Shown piece by piece: positions 6,762 to 15,824 of a stretch of DNA of 64,000 nt. Within the stretch, counting starts at the first letter, position 1, and every line of letters begins with the position of its first letter. The position numbers and the translations under genes were made by a program. The stretch is taken from the NCBI RefSeq assembly GCF_013416525.1, contig NZ_JACCEM010000009.1, positions 186,001-250,000 of the forward strand. The letters run 5' to 3'. The DNA comes from Parapusillimonas granuli. GTDB lineage: Bacteria; Pseudomonadota; Gammaproteobacteria; Burkholderiales; Burkholderiaceae_B. Under the pieces are notes generated by a model. That model was not told where the DNA came from. It worked only from the letters and a program-made list of their open reading frames with translations, and did not search any database.

Positions 6762-8183
6762 TTAAACGTGTTTTTTTGGGGCAGATAGAAAATTCGGCCA
6801 AAGTACCTCATGGCCATGTTTGGGTACAGTCACTTGCCAATCGAGAATTTTGCTTAAGGTATCTGCCAGTGTTTGCGACGCCTTGGGTTCTCCATGTACG
6901 ACAAATGTTTGCACAGGTGGTCTCTCGAAAGCCGTTGCCCAAGCCAATAGAGCGTCTTGGTCGGCGTGCGCTGAAAGACTATCAACAGAGAAAATGGAAG
7001 CCCTTACCGGGATGTCTTCGTCGAGTATGCGTACTTTTTTTTCGCCGTCTACCAAACGTCTACCGAGCGTGCCCTTGGCCTGGAACCCAGGGATGATCAC
7101 GCTGCATTCTTGCCGCGGCAAGTTATGGCGTAAGTGGTGACGGATGCGCCCAGCATCGCACATGCCGCTTGCAGAGATAATAATGGCGCCGGATCGGACT
7201 CGGTTCAGTGCTTTGGATTCGTTAACATTGGCAGTGAAGTGTAAATAGGGTAAGTCGTGCTCCAGAGCGTGCCATTCTGCGAGATGTTTGGCCTCTTCGT
7301 TAAATAGTTCGATATGCTCGCGTGTAATGCTCGTCGCCGCTGTCGCCATCGGTGAGTCAACAAATATCTTGGGGGGCCGAAGTCGTCCCTCGCGAGTAAG
7401 TCGGTGTAATTGATAGATAATCTGTTGGGCGCGGCCGACCGCGAACGCTGGGATGATGACGTTTCCGCCTCGTTCAAAAAGGGTTTTTTTAACAATGGCA
7501 ACCATGTCGTTTTCGGTCGCAGTCAAGCTCTGATGTCGACGGTTTCCGTATGTCGACTCTATAACTAGGATGTCAGCATTTTTTATTGAAGTGGGGTTTT
7601 GTAAGATCGGACGTCCAGGTTGGCCAAGGTCGCCGCTGAACACAAGCTTTGTCGGGTAACTGTATTCGGTGACCCAGAGTTCGATAATGGCTGATCCGAG
7701 AATATGTCCGGCGTTGCGGAACCGACACTGTACTGTTGCATGTGGGGAAAACTTTTGATCGTAGTCCACCCACTTGGTTTGACGAAGGCATTTTCGAGCA
7801 TCGTCCAATGTATAAATTGGTGACGCTGTTGTCTTGTGTATAGGTCGTACAGTATTGCGCCTGGCGTCGCTTTCTTGAATGTGAGCGCTATCAGGGAGCA
7901 TCACGCTGAGTAAATCTGTTGTTGCCTTTGTGGCGTAAATTGGTCCTTTGAAGCCAGAGCGGGTGAGCTTGGGCAGCAAGCCGCAGTGGTCGATATGGGC
8001 GTGGGTAAGCAACACGAAATCAATGGAAGTTGGGTCGAATTTGAATGGCTTGCTATTACGTTCGGCTGCCTCCTGCCCACCTTGCACCATGCCGCAGTCG
8101 ACCAGGAAACGAGTGTTGTTCGTCTCCACTAAAAAACATGAGCCAGTAACTTCGCCCGCTGCACCCAGAAAACTCAATTTCAT
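6762..8183 (-). CDS. Beta-CASP metallo-beta-lactamase-fold hydrolase (putative RNase)
   Basis: A 473-residue protein with a complete MBL plus beta-CASP layout. Metal ligands HAHIDH are at residues 61-66, with FSGDLGQPGRP further on, IESTYGNR at the start of the beta-CASP domain, and a terminal VVHGEP. The family includes the archaeal/eukaryotic CPSF73-like and bacterial YSH1-like RNA endonucleases and exonucleases, so an RNA substrate is likely but unproved. It begins seven bases after the DUF2892 stop, so it is probably translated from the exporter mRNA. MBL proteins of this type often accompany stress and PHA genes on mobile DNA. Confidence 0.82.
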   Translation of the reverse strand: MKLSFLGAAGEVTGSCFLVETNNTRFLVDCGMVQGGQEAAERNSKPFKFDPTSIDFVLLTHAHIDHCGLLPKLTRSGFKGPIYATKATTDLLSVMLPDSAHIQESDARRNTVRPIHKTTASPIYTLDDARKCLRQTKWVDYDQKFSPHATVQCRFRNAGHILGSAIIELWVTEYSYPTKLVFSGDLGQPGRPILQNPTSIKNADILVIESTYGNRRHQSLTATENDMVAIVKKTLFERGGNVIIPAFAVGRAQQIIYQLHRLTREGRLRPPKIFVDSPMATAATSITREHIELFNEEAKHLAEWHALEHDLPYLHFTANVNESKALNRVRSGAIIISASGMCDAGRIRHHLRHNLPRQECSVIIPGFQAKGTLGRRLVDGEKKVRILDEDIPVRASIFSVDSLSAHADQDALLAWATAFERPPVQTFVVHGEPKASQTLADTLSKILDWQVTVPKHGHEVLWPNFLSAPKKHV

Positions 8184-8190
8184 TGAACAC

Positions 8191-8394
8191 TCACTCTGGC
8201 TTGTGTCGTGAGCAGGTGCTACGGCCCAACAAACGGTACCCTGGGCAGCGGCCGATCAAACCGGTGGCCAAGGGCATGACCCCTATCAGTCCCAGCCAGC
8301 GCCATGGTGTGTCGAGCCAGAATGGCAGGCTCAGTAGCACTAGGCCGATGACGATACGGATCAGGCGGTCGATATTTCCGACATTAGTTCCCAT
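8191..8394 (-). CDS. DUF2892 family inner-membrane protein
   Basis: A 67-residue protein of the YgaP-like DUF2892 family. The N-terminal motif NVGNIDRLIRIVIGLVLLSL leads into two membrane helices, with CPGYRLLG near the C-terminus. Members are small membrane proteins, some fused to rhodanese domains, of unknown function. It overlaps the end of the outer-membrane channel gene by 11 bp and precedes the MBL gene by 7 bp, so it is an integral part of the operon. Confidence 0.8.
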   Translation of the reverse strand: MGTNVGNIDRLIRIVIGLVLLSLPFWLDTPWRWLGLIGVMPLATGLIGRCPGYRLLGRSTCSRHKPE

Positions 8395-9943
8395 GGCTAA
8401 TCTCCTTTTGTGTTTGAGCTAGGGTCTTGTAGATGCGGTAATGCTCTTCGGCCGATGGAGGTGTCAACGCCGGCTTTTCGGGTGCATTCCAACCTCCACC
8501 CAATGCTTTGTACAAAGCAACCATTTGTACGGCTGCGTTCAGCTGGGCGTGCGCCACTTCTTTTTCTGCGTCGTGGTAGTTGCGCTGGACAACCAGCAGT
8601 TCGATCAGCGTTATGTCGCCCGCAGCGTAGCGTGTTCTGCTGCGTTCGTAACTGGTACGAGATGCGTGTAACGCGGCAGTACGGCGTTCCAGGCTCGCAA
8701 GCCCTGCGTGGTAGTCGCTTATTGTGCGTTCGGCATCCCCCAAGGCAATTAGTACGGCCTGCTCATAGGCCAATGCAGCTTGATGTGCAGCCGCCTCGCT
8801 GGCCCGGATTTCTGCGCGCACCCGACCACCATCGAACAGTCTCCAGGACACCAATGGCAGGATGGAAAAGCGGGAGCTGGATGCATCAAACCAGCTTCCT
8901 GTGCTAAGCGCCTGAAAGCCGCCGCCTATGCCGATCGAGAGTTTGGGGAACAACTCGGCGGTGGCAACGCCTATATCGGCTGAGCTTGCAGCCAGGCGCC
9001 GCTCTGCGGCCAGAACGTCGGGACGTCGACGCAGTATATCGGCGCGTTCCCCGATGGGTAAGGTTCGTAACATGAGTGAGCCCATTTGATCGTCAAGCAG
9101 TGAAAGCTCACGTTCCGGTGGTGAACCCAGCAATACGCCCAGACTAAGCATTGCAGCGCGCTGACGCGCTTGGATATCGGGTAGGGCTGCGTTGGCACTG
9201 GCCCACTGTGCATAGGCAACATCGACATCGGCAACCGAAACATCCCCTTGTGTATGTCGTAGGCGGGTCAGTTCGAGTGTTTGTTTCAGCGTGTCCAGTG
9301 TTGATGCCTGGGCTCGTAGTTCGTGCTCAGCGCCGACAGCCGTGAACCATGCTCTTGCCACTTCGGCAATTATGCGAATACGCACGCCCTGGGCTTCTGC
9401 CTCGGTGGCCTGAAGCCGTGCGTACGCGCCCTCTAGGGCGCGTTGCCTGGCGCCAAACAGATCCACTTCCCACGCTGCGTCAAAGCCCGCATCGTAAATA
9501 GTTTGAATGGCGTCCAGACCGGGCATCGAGTTGATCGGCAAAGGGCCGTTTTCACTTTGTCGCCGCCGGTTGACGCTGGCGCCGATTTCGGCAACTGGCA
9601 ATCGCTCACCAGCAACCCGATCACGTATGGCGCGTGCCTCGTCGATCTTGCCTGCAGCTTGTCTCAGATCCAGGTTTTGCGTCAGGGCGGTGGCTATTAA
9701 ACGATCCAGTACCGGATCGTTTAACTCAGACCACCAATTGCTTAGGTTCGCTTGACCGGATGCGTTGGCCAATGGCAGCGACCACCCCTCACCGCTGTCA
9801 ACCAGCGGCTCCTGATAATCGGGGCCGACAGTGGTGCAGGCGGTCAGTAGCAGACAAGCTGCGGTCAGCGTGGCAAGGCGCAGGCGGCTGCGAGCTCGAT
9901 ACAATGCGTCGTTAGATGAATAGCTGGTTGTCATGAATGTCAT
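8384..9943 (-). CDS. NodT-family outer-membrane efflux lipoprotein
   Basis: A 519-residue TolC-like channel of the NodT/OprM lipoprotein group. A lipoprotein signal ends in LLLTAC (Cys about residue 36), followed by TTVGPDYQEP and WWSELNDPVLDRLI, which are family hallmarks. Two long helical repeat halves follow, including the conserved GERADILRRRPDVLAAERRL. It should form the outer-membrane exit duct for the adjacent ABC exporter. The start at 9943 overlaps the stop of the upstream permease (ATGA); 9934 is an alternative. Having a dedicated channel sets this operon apart from the E. coli ybhGFSR operon, which has none. Confidence 0.9.
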   Translation of the reverse strand: MTFMTTSYSSNDALYRARSRLRLATLTAACLLLTACTTVGPDYQEPLVDSGEGWSLPLANASGQANLSNWWSELNDPVLDRLIATALTQNLDLRQAAGKIDEARAIRDRVAGERLPVAEIGASVNRRRQSENGPLPINSMPGLDAIQTIYDAGFDAAWEVDLFGARQRALEGAYARLQATEAEAQGVRIRIIAEVARAWFTAVGAEHELRAQASTLDTLKQTLELTRLRHTQGDVSVADVDVAYAQWASANAALPDIQARQRAAMLSLGVLLGSPPERELSLLDDQMGSLMLRTLPIGERADILRRRPDVLAAERRLAASSADIGVATAELFPKLSIGIGGGFQALSTGSWFDASSSRFSILPLVSWRLFDGGRVRAEIRASEAAAHQAALAYEQAVLIALGDAERTISDYHAGLASLERRTAALHASRTSYERSRTRYAAGDITLIELLVVQRNYHDAEKEVAHAQLNAAVQMVALYKALGGGWNAPEKPALTPPSAEEHYRIYKTLAQTQKEISHGN

Positions 9944-11058
9944 TGCAAACGTCCCCGGACGAATACGGTGGCCATCGTCAGAGTGACCGAGGCAATAAGC
10001 GCTAGTGGCCAAAGGCTTGCGAAGATGTCAGCAGGCGGCATGGCCTTAAGAAAACTGCCCTCGACGATTATCAGGAAGTGAGTCAGGGGAATAGCCTGTG
10101 CCAGCCATTGCAGAAACAACGGCATGTTTTCCACCGGCGTGGCGAACCCTGACATCAGTACCGCTGGTACACCTATAGCAAATGCGCCCAGGATGGCTTG
10201 CTGCTGGGTCATGCTGACGGCGGAAATCATCAGGCCGATGCCCACCACTGACAGGATGAACAGCACCAGGCAGACCAGCAACAACACAAAGGAGCCTGTA
10301 AAGGGAATCCCGAACAGGAACACGCCTGCGCTGATCATGAACAGGCCTAGCAGGGTGCCGATGGCCAGGGCTGGCAGCGATTTTGAGATGATGATTTCCG
10401 GCGTCGAGGTCGGCGATACGAGCAATTGGTCGAATGTGCCCAATTCGCGTTCGCGGGCAATCGACAGCGAGGTGATCAAGAGTGCGCTGAACAGGGCCAG
10501 GATGCCGCTAAGGCCGGGCACGATGAACCAGCGGTAAATCAGGTTCGGGTTGAACCAGTGGCGGGTCACCACCGGGATTGGTATTTGCGCCTCGGGCGCG
10601 ACCGTGGCGCCGACGTCAGCCGCGATGGTGGACAGGTAGCCGACCGTAATCTGTCCTGAGTTGCTGCGTCGACCATCAACCAATACCTGTGCGATACCGC
10701 TGTCGCCGGCTGCAATGGTGCGGGAAAAGTCGACGGGTATGGAAAGGGCTGCAATGACTTCGCCTTGGTCGATCAGGGTATGCAATTGTTGCCGGTTGTC
10801 GATACGGTGCAGGTGGGTGATGAAGTCGGCATTTTCCAGGCGCTGGATTAGTTCGTGCGACCATCTTCCGGTATCCTGGTTGTAAACGGCGATGTCGATG
10901 TTGCGGACTTCCAGTGTGGCGGCAAAGGCGAACACAAGTAGTTGCAAGATGGGCGGCACGAACACCACCATGCGGCTGCGTGGATCACGCAGTACGCTAA
11001 GCACCTCTTTGATGAACTGGGCGCGCAGGCGGGTGAATGAAAATGCGGAGGTGAACAC
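9940..11058 (-). CDS. ABC-2 type permease (YbhR-like), second permease
   Basis: A 372-residue ABC-2 membrane protein. One N-terminal helix (RMVVFVPPILQLLVFAFAA) is followed by a large periplasmic domain and five C-terminal helices, with WRFN-like FNPNLIYRWFIVPGL before helix two and REREL..FDQLLVSP between helices. It pairs with the neighbouring permease as the membrane heterodimer of a YbhFSR-type exporter. The GTG at 11058 is preferred: it follows the upstream stop with GGAG eight bases upstream. The ATG at 11097 would overlap the other permease by 35 bp and lacks a ribosome site. Confidence 0.88.
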   Translation of the reverse strand: MFTSAFSFTRLRAQFIKEVLSVLRDPRSRMVVFVPPILQLLVFAFAATLEVRNIDIAVYNQDTGRWSHELIQRLENADFITHLHRIDNRQQLHTLIDQGEVIAALSIPVDFSRTIAAGDSGIAQVLVDGRRSNSGQITVGYLSTIAADVGATVAPEAQIPIPVVTRHWFNPNLIYRWFIVPGLSGILALFSALLITSLSIARERELGTFDQLLVSPTSTPEIIISKSLPALAIGTLLGLFMISAGVFLFGIPFTGSFVLLLVCLVLFILSVVGIGLMISAVSMTQQQAILGAFAIGVPAVLMSGFATPVENMPLFLQWLAQAIPLTHFLIIVEGSFLKAMPPADIFASLWPLALIASVTLTMATVFVRGRLQ

Positions 11059-11062
11059 GGCG

Positions 11063-12232
11063 TTACTCCAGGTTCTTGCGCGTGGCACGCTTGGCAATCA
11101 TGAAGAACAGCACCCCGATTGCCGCCATGGCTGCCAGGTTAGGAACGAACACCGCCCAGACGTCTCCGGCCAGGAATACGGTTTTCAACGAGTCAACGAA
11201 GTAGCGTGCCGGAACCAGCAGTGTGATGGCCCGGATCCATGCGGGCATGGCGTCGATTTCGTACAGAAAACCCGACAGCATGAAGGCCGGTAAGAAACCT
11301 GTGAAGAGCGCGATCTGCGCCGCGAGGAATTGATTGCGCGCCAGCGATGAGATGAGCAAACCCTGTCCCAGGGCCGGCACCATGAACACCGCAGACAACA
11401 GCATCAATGCAGCGAGAGAGCCCCGCAACGGAACGTTGAAGACAAACACCGCAAGCGCTGCTGCACCAAGCGTGGACAGCATGCCAAGCACGAAATACGG
11501 CAGCAGCTTACCGATCAGGATTTCGGCCACTGACGCCGGTGTGGACAACACCGCTTCCATAGTGCCGCGTTCCCACTCGCGCGCAACCACCAGCGCGGTG
11601 AGCATGGTGCCGATGATGGTCATTACGATGGCGATCGCGCCGGGAACCAGAGCACGCCGGCTTTCAAGCTCGGCATTGAACCAGTAGCGTGGTTCGAGCA
11701 CGATGGCTTGAGGCGATGCTCCGATATCGAGTCCAGTGCGCCAGGTCTGTACGACGCCTCGCGAGTAGTTCTCGACATAATTGGCGGTGTTGGGATATGA
11801 GCCGTCGGTGATGATCTGTACGAGCGGTTCGCTGCCCATTAGCGCCATGCGCTGCTCAAAGTCTTGCGGGATGACGACATAACCGCGCAGTTCACCGGAC
11901 ACTAGCATGTTGGCGATTTCCCGGCGGTCATGGACGAAGTGCGCATCCAGATAGTCGGTAGCCGCGAATGCGGCTGCCAGTGCCTGGGCCGAAGCCCCTT
12001 CTGATTCCATCACGACACCGATGCGTACCTGCTTGGCGTCCAACGACACAGCGTAGGCAAACAGAAGGAGCAAGATCACGGGCAACACAAAAGCGATCAG
12101 CAGTGTTGACGGATCGCGCAGCGCTTGAAGACTTTCTTTGTAGATCAAGGCCCGTAAGCGTTGCAGATCGAAGCGACGCATGTTTGCGACCTGTGCGGAA
12201 GCGCCGTGGGGGTCAGGCGTCGAGGTGCTCAT
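11063..12232 (-). CDS. ABC-2 type permease (YbhS-like), first permease
   Basis: A 389-residue ABC-2 permease with the same plan: a first helix STLLIAFVLPVILLLLFAYAVS, an extracytoplasmic domain to about residue 190 ending in YWFNAELESRRALVPGAIA, then five helices with REWERGTMEAVLSTP on the cytoplasmic loop that contacts the ATPase. The start overlaps the ATPase stop (ATGA). With the second permease and the ATPase it makes a complete exporter; the substrate cannot be read from sequence. Confidence 0.9.
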   Translation of the reverse strand: MSTSTPDPHGASAQVANMRRFDLQRLRALIYKESLQALRDPSTLLIAFVLPVILLLLFAYAVSLDAKQVRIGVVMESEGASAQALAAAFAATDYLDAHFVHDRREIANMLVSGELRGYVVIPQDFEQRMALMGSEPLVQIITDGSYPNTANYVENYSRGVVQTWRTGLDIGASPQAIVLEPRYWFNAELESRRALVPGAIAIVMTIIGTMLTALVVAREWERGTMEAVLSTPASVAEILIGKLLPYFVLGMLSTLGAAALAVFVFNVPLRGSLAALMLLSAVFMVPALGQGLLISSLARNQFLAAQIALFTGFLPAFMLSGFLYEIDAMPAWIRAITLLVPARYFVDSLKTVFLAGDVWAVFVPNLAAMAAIGVLFFMIAKRATRKNLE

Positions 12233-13995
12233 GCGGATGCCTCGTCGTTTTGTGGGTCGGATTCCACCATATGAATAAAGGCGTCTTCCATCGTTGGGTC
12301 TGGTGTTTCTGCGGTGGCGGCCCTTTGCTTGAGCGCATCTGGAGTGTCCAGTGCAATCAGGCGCGCGCGCGAAAGCAAGGCGACGCGATCACAGTATTCG
12401 GCTTCGTCCATGAAGTGGGTGGTGACCATGATGGTCACTCCCTTGCGTGCCAGACCGTTGATGTGGGTCCAGAACTCGCGGCGGGTGATCGGGTCAACTC
12501 CGGATGTCGGCTCGTCAAGAAAGAGTACGGGTGGGCGATGCATCAAGGAACAAGCCAGCGCCAGCCGTTGCTTGAGCCCCAGGGGCAGAGAGTCGGGCGT
12601 GGCCGATAGCCAATTACCCAAATCGAAGGTGTCGATCATTTCTTCGATGCGCTCGCGCCGTGTCTGCCCCTCCAGCCCGTACACACCTGCCGAGAACTCC
12701 AGGTTCTGGCGTACAGAGAGCAGGCCGTAGAGAGAGAACTTTTGCGCCATATAACCCAGCTTGCTTTTGGCGGCACCGGTAGCCTGCCGCAGATCGTGCC
12801 CGACCACCTGGGCCTCGCCATCGGTGGGCTTGAGCAGGCCGCACAGCATCTTGAAAGTGGTGGATTTTCCCGCTCCGTTAGGGCCAAGCAAGCCGAATAT
12901 TTCGCCTTTTTGCACATCGAAACTTACGTTATCAGTGGCGGTGAAATTGCCGAAGCGCTTAGTGAGATTACGGCACGAAACGGCAATATCAGAACCGAGC
13001 TCGACGACGGGCAGGCGTTCGGCCAGAGCTGACGTGCCGCCGGGTCCGCCACCCAGCAGATCAATGAAGGCATCTTCGAACCGTGCGGGTACCGGCGTTA
13101 ATGCCACTTGCACCTGATCGGCCAGTGTCTGGATCGATTCCGGTTGGGCGCCAGCGCGCAGTACGATGCGTACGCCCGCCCCTTGGATGACACCGTCGCT
13201 TACGGCATCGAGATCCAGTGCCTGGGTCAACACCGCCCGACGCTGAGAACCTACGTTTTGCAAACGAAAGCTGCGTCCCTCAAGCTGTGCCGTCAGAGTT
13301 TGCGGCGGGCCATCGAACAGTAACTGTCCTTGATTGAGCAACAAAACGCTTTCACAGCGCTCGGCCTCATCCAGATAGGCGGTGGACCAGACCACGGCCA
13401 TGCCTTCATCGGTCAGAGCCTGCACCATGCGCCATAAGTCTTGCCGGCTGACTGGATCGACGCCTACGCCCGGTTCGTCCAGCAGCAACACCTTGGGTCG
13501 AGCCATCAGCGCACAGGCCAGGCCTAGTTTCTGTTTCATGCCGCCGGAAAGTTTGCCGGCCAGACGCTCGGTGAACGGCCCGAGCCTCGTAAAATTCAGC
13601 AGTTCGGCAAACAGTTCAGTGTGGCGGTCGGCATCCATACCACGAAGCTGCGCGTAGAGGCGCATGTTCTCCATCACTGACAAATCTTCGTAGAGCCCGA
13701 AGCGCTGCGGCATGTAGCCGGTGATCACGTGGATCGCTTCGTTATCTTGCACGACATCGTATCCCGCCACAGTGGCCCGACCAGTACTGGGTTCGAGCAG
13801 ACCGGTCAGGATACGCATGAGTGTCGTTTTTCCCGCACCATCAGGACCTACCAGCCCGGTCAGCCGTCCGTAATGGATTGACGCGTTCAAATCCTGCAAG
13901 GCCTGGACATTGCTGAAATTTTTGTTCAGCGCTTCGATCACGACGGCAGCGTTCTCATGTTGTGAGGTGCCAGCCAGGGTGGAACGGGCGTGCAT
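12229..13995 (-). CDS. Double-domain ABC transporter ATPase (YbhF type)
   Basis: A 588-residue protein with two fused nucleotide-binding domains. NBD1 has Walker A GPDGAGKTT (about 50-58), signature LSGGMKQKLGLA and LLLDEPGVGVDP. NBD2 has GPNGAGKST, the altered signature LPLGLKQRLALAC and FLDEPTSGVDP. The altered second signature is usual in YbhF relatives. The size and the gene order HlyD-ATPase-permease-permease match E. coli ybhGFSR. The start at 13995 sits just after the HlyD stop with AGGA upstream; an ATG at 14040 would overlap 44 bp of the previous gene. It powers the two permeases encoded next. Confidence 0.9.
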   Translation of the reverse strand: MHARSTLAGTSQHENAAVVIEALNKNFSNVQALQDLNASIHYGRLTGLVGPDGAGKTTLMRILTGLLEPSTGRATVAGYDVVQDNEAIHVITGYMPQRFGLYEDLSVMENMRLYAQLRGMDADRHTELFAELLNFTRLGPFTERLAGKLSGGMKQKLGLACALMARPKVLLLDEPGVGVDPVSRQDLWRMVQALTDEGMAVVWSTAYLDEAERCESVLLLNQGQLLFDGPPQTLTAQLEGRSFRLQNVGSQRRAVLTQALDLDAVSDGVIQGAGVRIVLRAGAQPESIQTLADQVQVALTPVPARFEDAFIDLLGGGPGGTSALAERLPVVELGSDIAVSCRNLTKRFGNFTATDNVSFDVQKGEIFGLLGPNGAGKSTTFKMLCGLLKPTDGEAQVVGHDLRQATGAAKSKLGYMAQKFSLYGLLSVRQNLEFSAGVYGLEGQTRRERIEEMIDTFDLGNWLSATPDSLPLGLKQRLALACSLMHRPPVLFLDEPTSGVDPITRREFWTHINGLARKGVTIMVTTHFMDEAEYCDRVALLSRARLIALDTPDALKQRAATAETPDPTMEDAFIHMVESDPQNDEASA

Positions 13996-13996
13996 C

Positions 13997-15022
13997 TCAA
14001 TTTTTCCTGTCTTGGATGCTGGAAGCGGTATGGGTGTCAACGTCTATCGTCACGGGCATGCCTTGGCGCAATCCCTTGTCGCTGTCGGCTTCATCAATAA
14101 CGATACGCAGGCGGTACACCAGATCGGTGCGCAAGTCCGTGGTTTCTACCGTCTTGGGGGTGAACTCCGCGCGTGGCGAGATAAAACCGATCTGGCCATA
14201 ATAAATTTTGTTGGACGAGTCGTTTGTAACCCTCACCCTGGTACCGGGCGCGATGCGCCCGAGGTCTGGTTCCGCGACGTAGGCTCGGACATATACAGGC
14301 TGATCCAGACTCAGGCTGTAGACGGTGCTTTGGCTTGCCACCATGCTGCCCGGCTCACGAACCCGTGCAATCACAGTGCCGTTGCTGGGTGCCAGCAGTT
14401 CGGTATCGGTCAGAGCCGTGGCGGTCTGGGCACGAGTTGCTTGTGTGGCTGCCAAGTGGGCCTGGGCGGCGGCGATGTCTTCTTGACGGAAACCTTCCAT
14501 GGCGAGCGACAGGGCGGCCTCGGCAGACGCTACTGCAGCAGCGGCCTGGTCACGTGCTGCTCGCGCGGCATCGACGGTACGCCGGCTACTGGCCCCGGAA
14601 GCCACTAAGCTGCTTTGACGCTGGTAGTCGCGCTCTGTGTTAACGGCGACGGCTCGTGCCTGCTTGAGTGCTTCCTGTGCCTGAGTGATTTCCTGGGGCC
14701 GCAAGCCACTGCGCAATTTGGTCAGCTCCGCCTGCGCCACCTGCACTGAGGCATCAGCCGACGCCAATGCATCACGATAAGGTTGGTCGTCGAGAACCGC
14801 CATACGAGTTCCGGCGAGGACCGTGTCGCCTTCGTCGAATGTCATTTCAGCAATGCGTCCTGGTTGGCGAAAAGCCAGTTGCACTTCTCGGATATCGACG
14901 TTGCCATATAAACGTAGCTGGCTTTCGTCTGTATCGGTGCGCTGTATCCATATATAACCTCCGCCAAGTGTGATGGCTACGATGGCGAGCGCTGCAACGG
15001 AAAGTTTTCCGGCCTTCTTCAT
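13997..15022 (-). CDS. HlyD-family membrane fusion protein (YbhG-like)
   Basis: A 341-residue periplasmic adaptor with an N-terminal signal anchor (VAALAIVAITLGGGYIWI). A first lipoyl half (LYGNVDIREVQLAFRQPGRIAEM..EGDTV) is followed by a long alanine/glutamine-rich coiled-coil hairpin at about 95-200. The second lipoyl and beta-barrel segments include APSNGTVIARVREPGSMV. It links the inner-membrane ABC exporter to the outer-membrane channel encoded downstream. Its start overlaps the tetR stop (ATGA), making regulator and exporter one transcription unit. Confidence 0.9.
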   Translation of the reverse strand: MKKAGKLSVAALAIVAITLGGGYIWIQRTDTDESQLRLYGNVDIREVQLAFRQPGRIAEMTFDEGDTVLAGTRMAVLDDQPYRDALASADASVQVAQAELTKLRSGLRPQEITQAQEALKQARAVAVNTERDYQRQSSLVASGASSRRTVDAARAARDQAAAAVASAEAALSLAMEGFRQEDIAAAQAHLAATQATRAQTATALTDTELLAPSNGTVIARVREPGSMVASQSTVYSLSLDQPVYVRAYVAEPDLGRIAPGTRVRVTNDSSNKIYYGQIGFISPRAEFTPKTVETTDLRTDLVYRLRIVIDEADSDKGLRQGMPVTIDVDTHTASSIQDRKN

Positions 15023-15636
15023 TTGGTGTTTTCCATGCGGCTGATGCCACGACGATAGATCGCGAACACATTGGGCGCGTCATGGCGGATGCGTGCGACA
15101 TCGTCAGCCATCAACGACTGCATCACCAATCCCTGAATGGTGCCAATGAACAGAAGGGCGGCTGCTTTGACGTCCAAGTCAGGATCCAATTCACCTTGCG
15201 CCTTGCCGGCTTCGAGTAGACGGCATAGGCGCTCTCCATAGCGTTGGGTTAGCGTTTGCACCATCCGTTTGGGCAGCGTTTCTTCCGCGCGTTGCAGCTC
15301 TCCAAAAAGCATTCGAGGCACTCCTGGGTGTTCGGATACGAAACCGATGTGTGTCATGAAAACGGCTTCCAGGGCTTCGATTGGCGATGCAGCACTGTTT
15401 GCAGCTTTGTCCACGCGCGCCAACAAGCGTTCCGAAACCCAGGACATGACCGCCTGAAGAATGGCATCTTTGTTTGGAAAATGCCGAAATAGCGCACCTT
15501 GAGTCAGGCCCATACGCTGTGCAATTGCCGTGGTGGTGATATCACTGGGGTTCTGTTCGCCGGCTAGATCAACCACCGCCTCGACCGTTGCTGCACGCCG
15601 CTCTTCGGCAGGAAGGTGCTTGGGACGTTGATTCAT
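15019..15636 (-). CDS. TetR/AcrR-family repressor of the exporter operon
   Basis: A 205-residue regulator. The N-terminal TetR HTH (TTTAIAQRMGLTQGALFRHFPNKDAIL) covers about residues 34-61, followed by an all-helical ligand domain. It is the first gene of the minus-strand operon, as the TetR-type regulator CecR is next to ybhGFSR in E. coli. An imperfect dyad at 15652-15676, 15 bases before the start codon, is its likely operator. A near-identical sequence lies upstream of phaC at 29637-29661, so it may also control the PHB genes. The ligand is unknown. Confidence 0.88.
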   Translation of the reverse strand: MNQRPKHLPAEERRAATVEAVVDLAGEQNPSDITTTAIAQRMGLTQGALFRHFPNKDAILQAVMSWVSERLLARVDKAANSAASPIEALEAVFMTHIGFVSEHPGVPRMLFGELQRAEETLPKRMVQTLTQRYGERLCRLLEAGKAQGELDPDLDVKAAALLFIGTIQGLVMQSLMADDVARIRHDAPNVFAIYRRGISRMENTK

Positions 15637-15647
15637 TGCTTATCCAT

Positions 15648-15676
15648 TTGAAAGTAAGTAATCTATCACTATCTTA
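15648..15676. promoter_or_regulatory. Predicted TetR operator/promoter between tetR and the lysR unit
   Basis: Plus strand: TTGAAA at 15648-15653 directly followed by GTAAGTAATCTA, two variable bases and ACTATCTTA (to 15676). TAAG half-sites frame a 22-bp imperfect dyad. TTGAAA and TATCTT (16-bp gap) could also form a plus-strand promoter for the lysR unit. The same elements in the same order recur at 29637-29667 upstream of phaC. Confidence 0.6.
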
Positions 15677-15722
15677 TCATGATGACGCTACCTGGGATAG
15701 AGATTTAATAGAGGAGATTGTG

Positions 15723-15824
15723 ATGGTAGAAAAAATCGTCACTGAACATAGGCTGCTACTCCTGGAGGGCGGTGCACGTGCCTCCGGATATTCTGCAGAA
15801 GATTGTCTGCTGAACGAGGCATAA
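15723..15824 (+). CDS. Possible 33-residue leader peptide upstream of lysR
   Basis: A short frame (MVEKIVTEHRLLLLEGGARASG and 11 more residues) that ends in TAA directly abutting the ATG of lysR. A GAGGAG stretch lies eight bases before its ATG. The tight join suggests translational coupling, but no family is recognised and the frame could be chance. Confidence 0.35.
   Translation: MVEKIVTEHRLLLLEGGARASGYSAEDCLLNEA

Noticed and set aside
8384-15022. RND multidrug efflux pump
   Set aside because: The outer-membrane protein is of the type used by RND pumps, but the inner-membrane genes are ABC-2 permeases with a double ATPase and no RND transporter gene exists.
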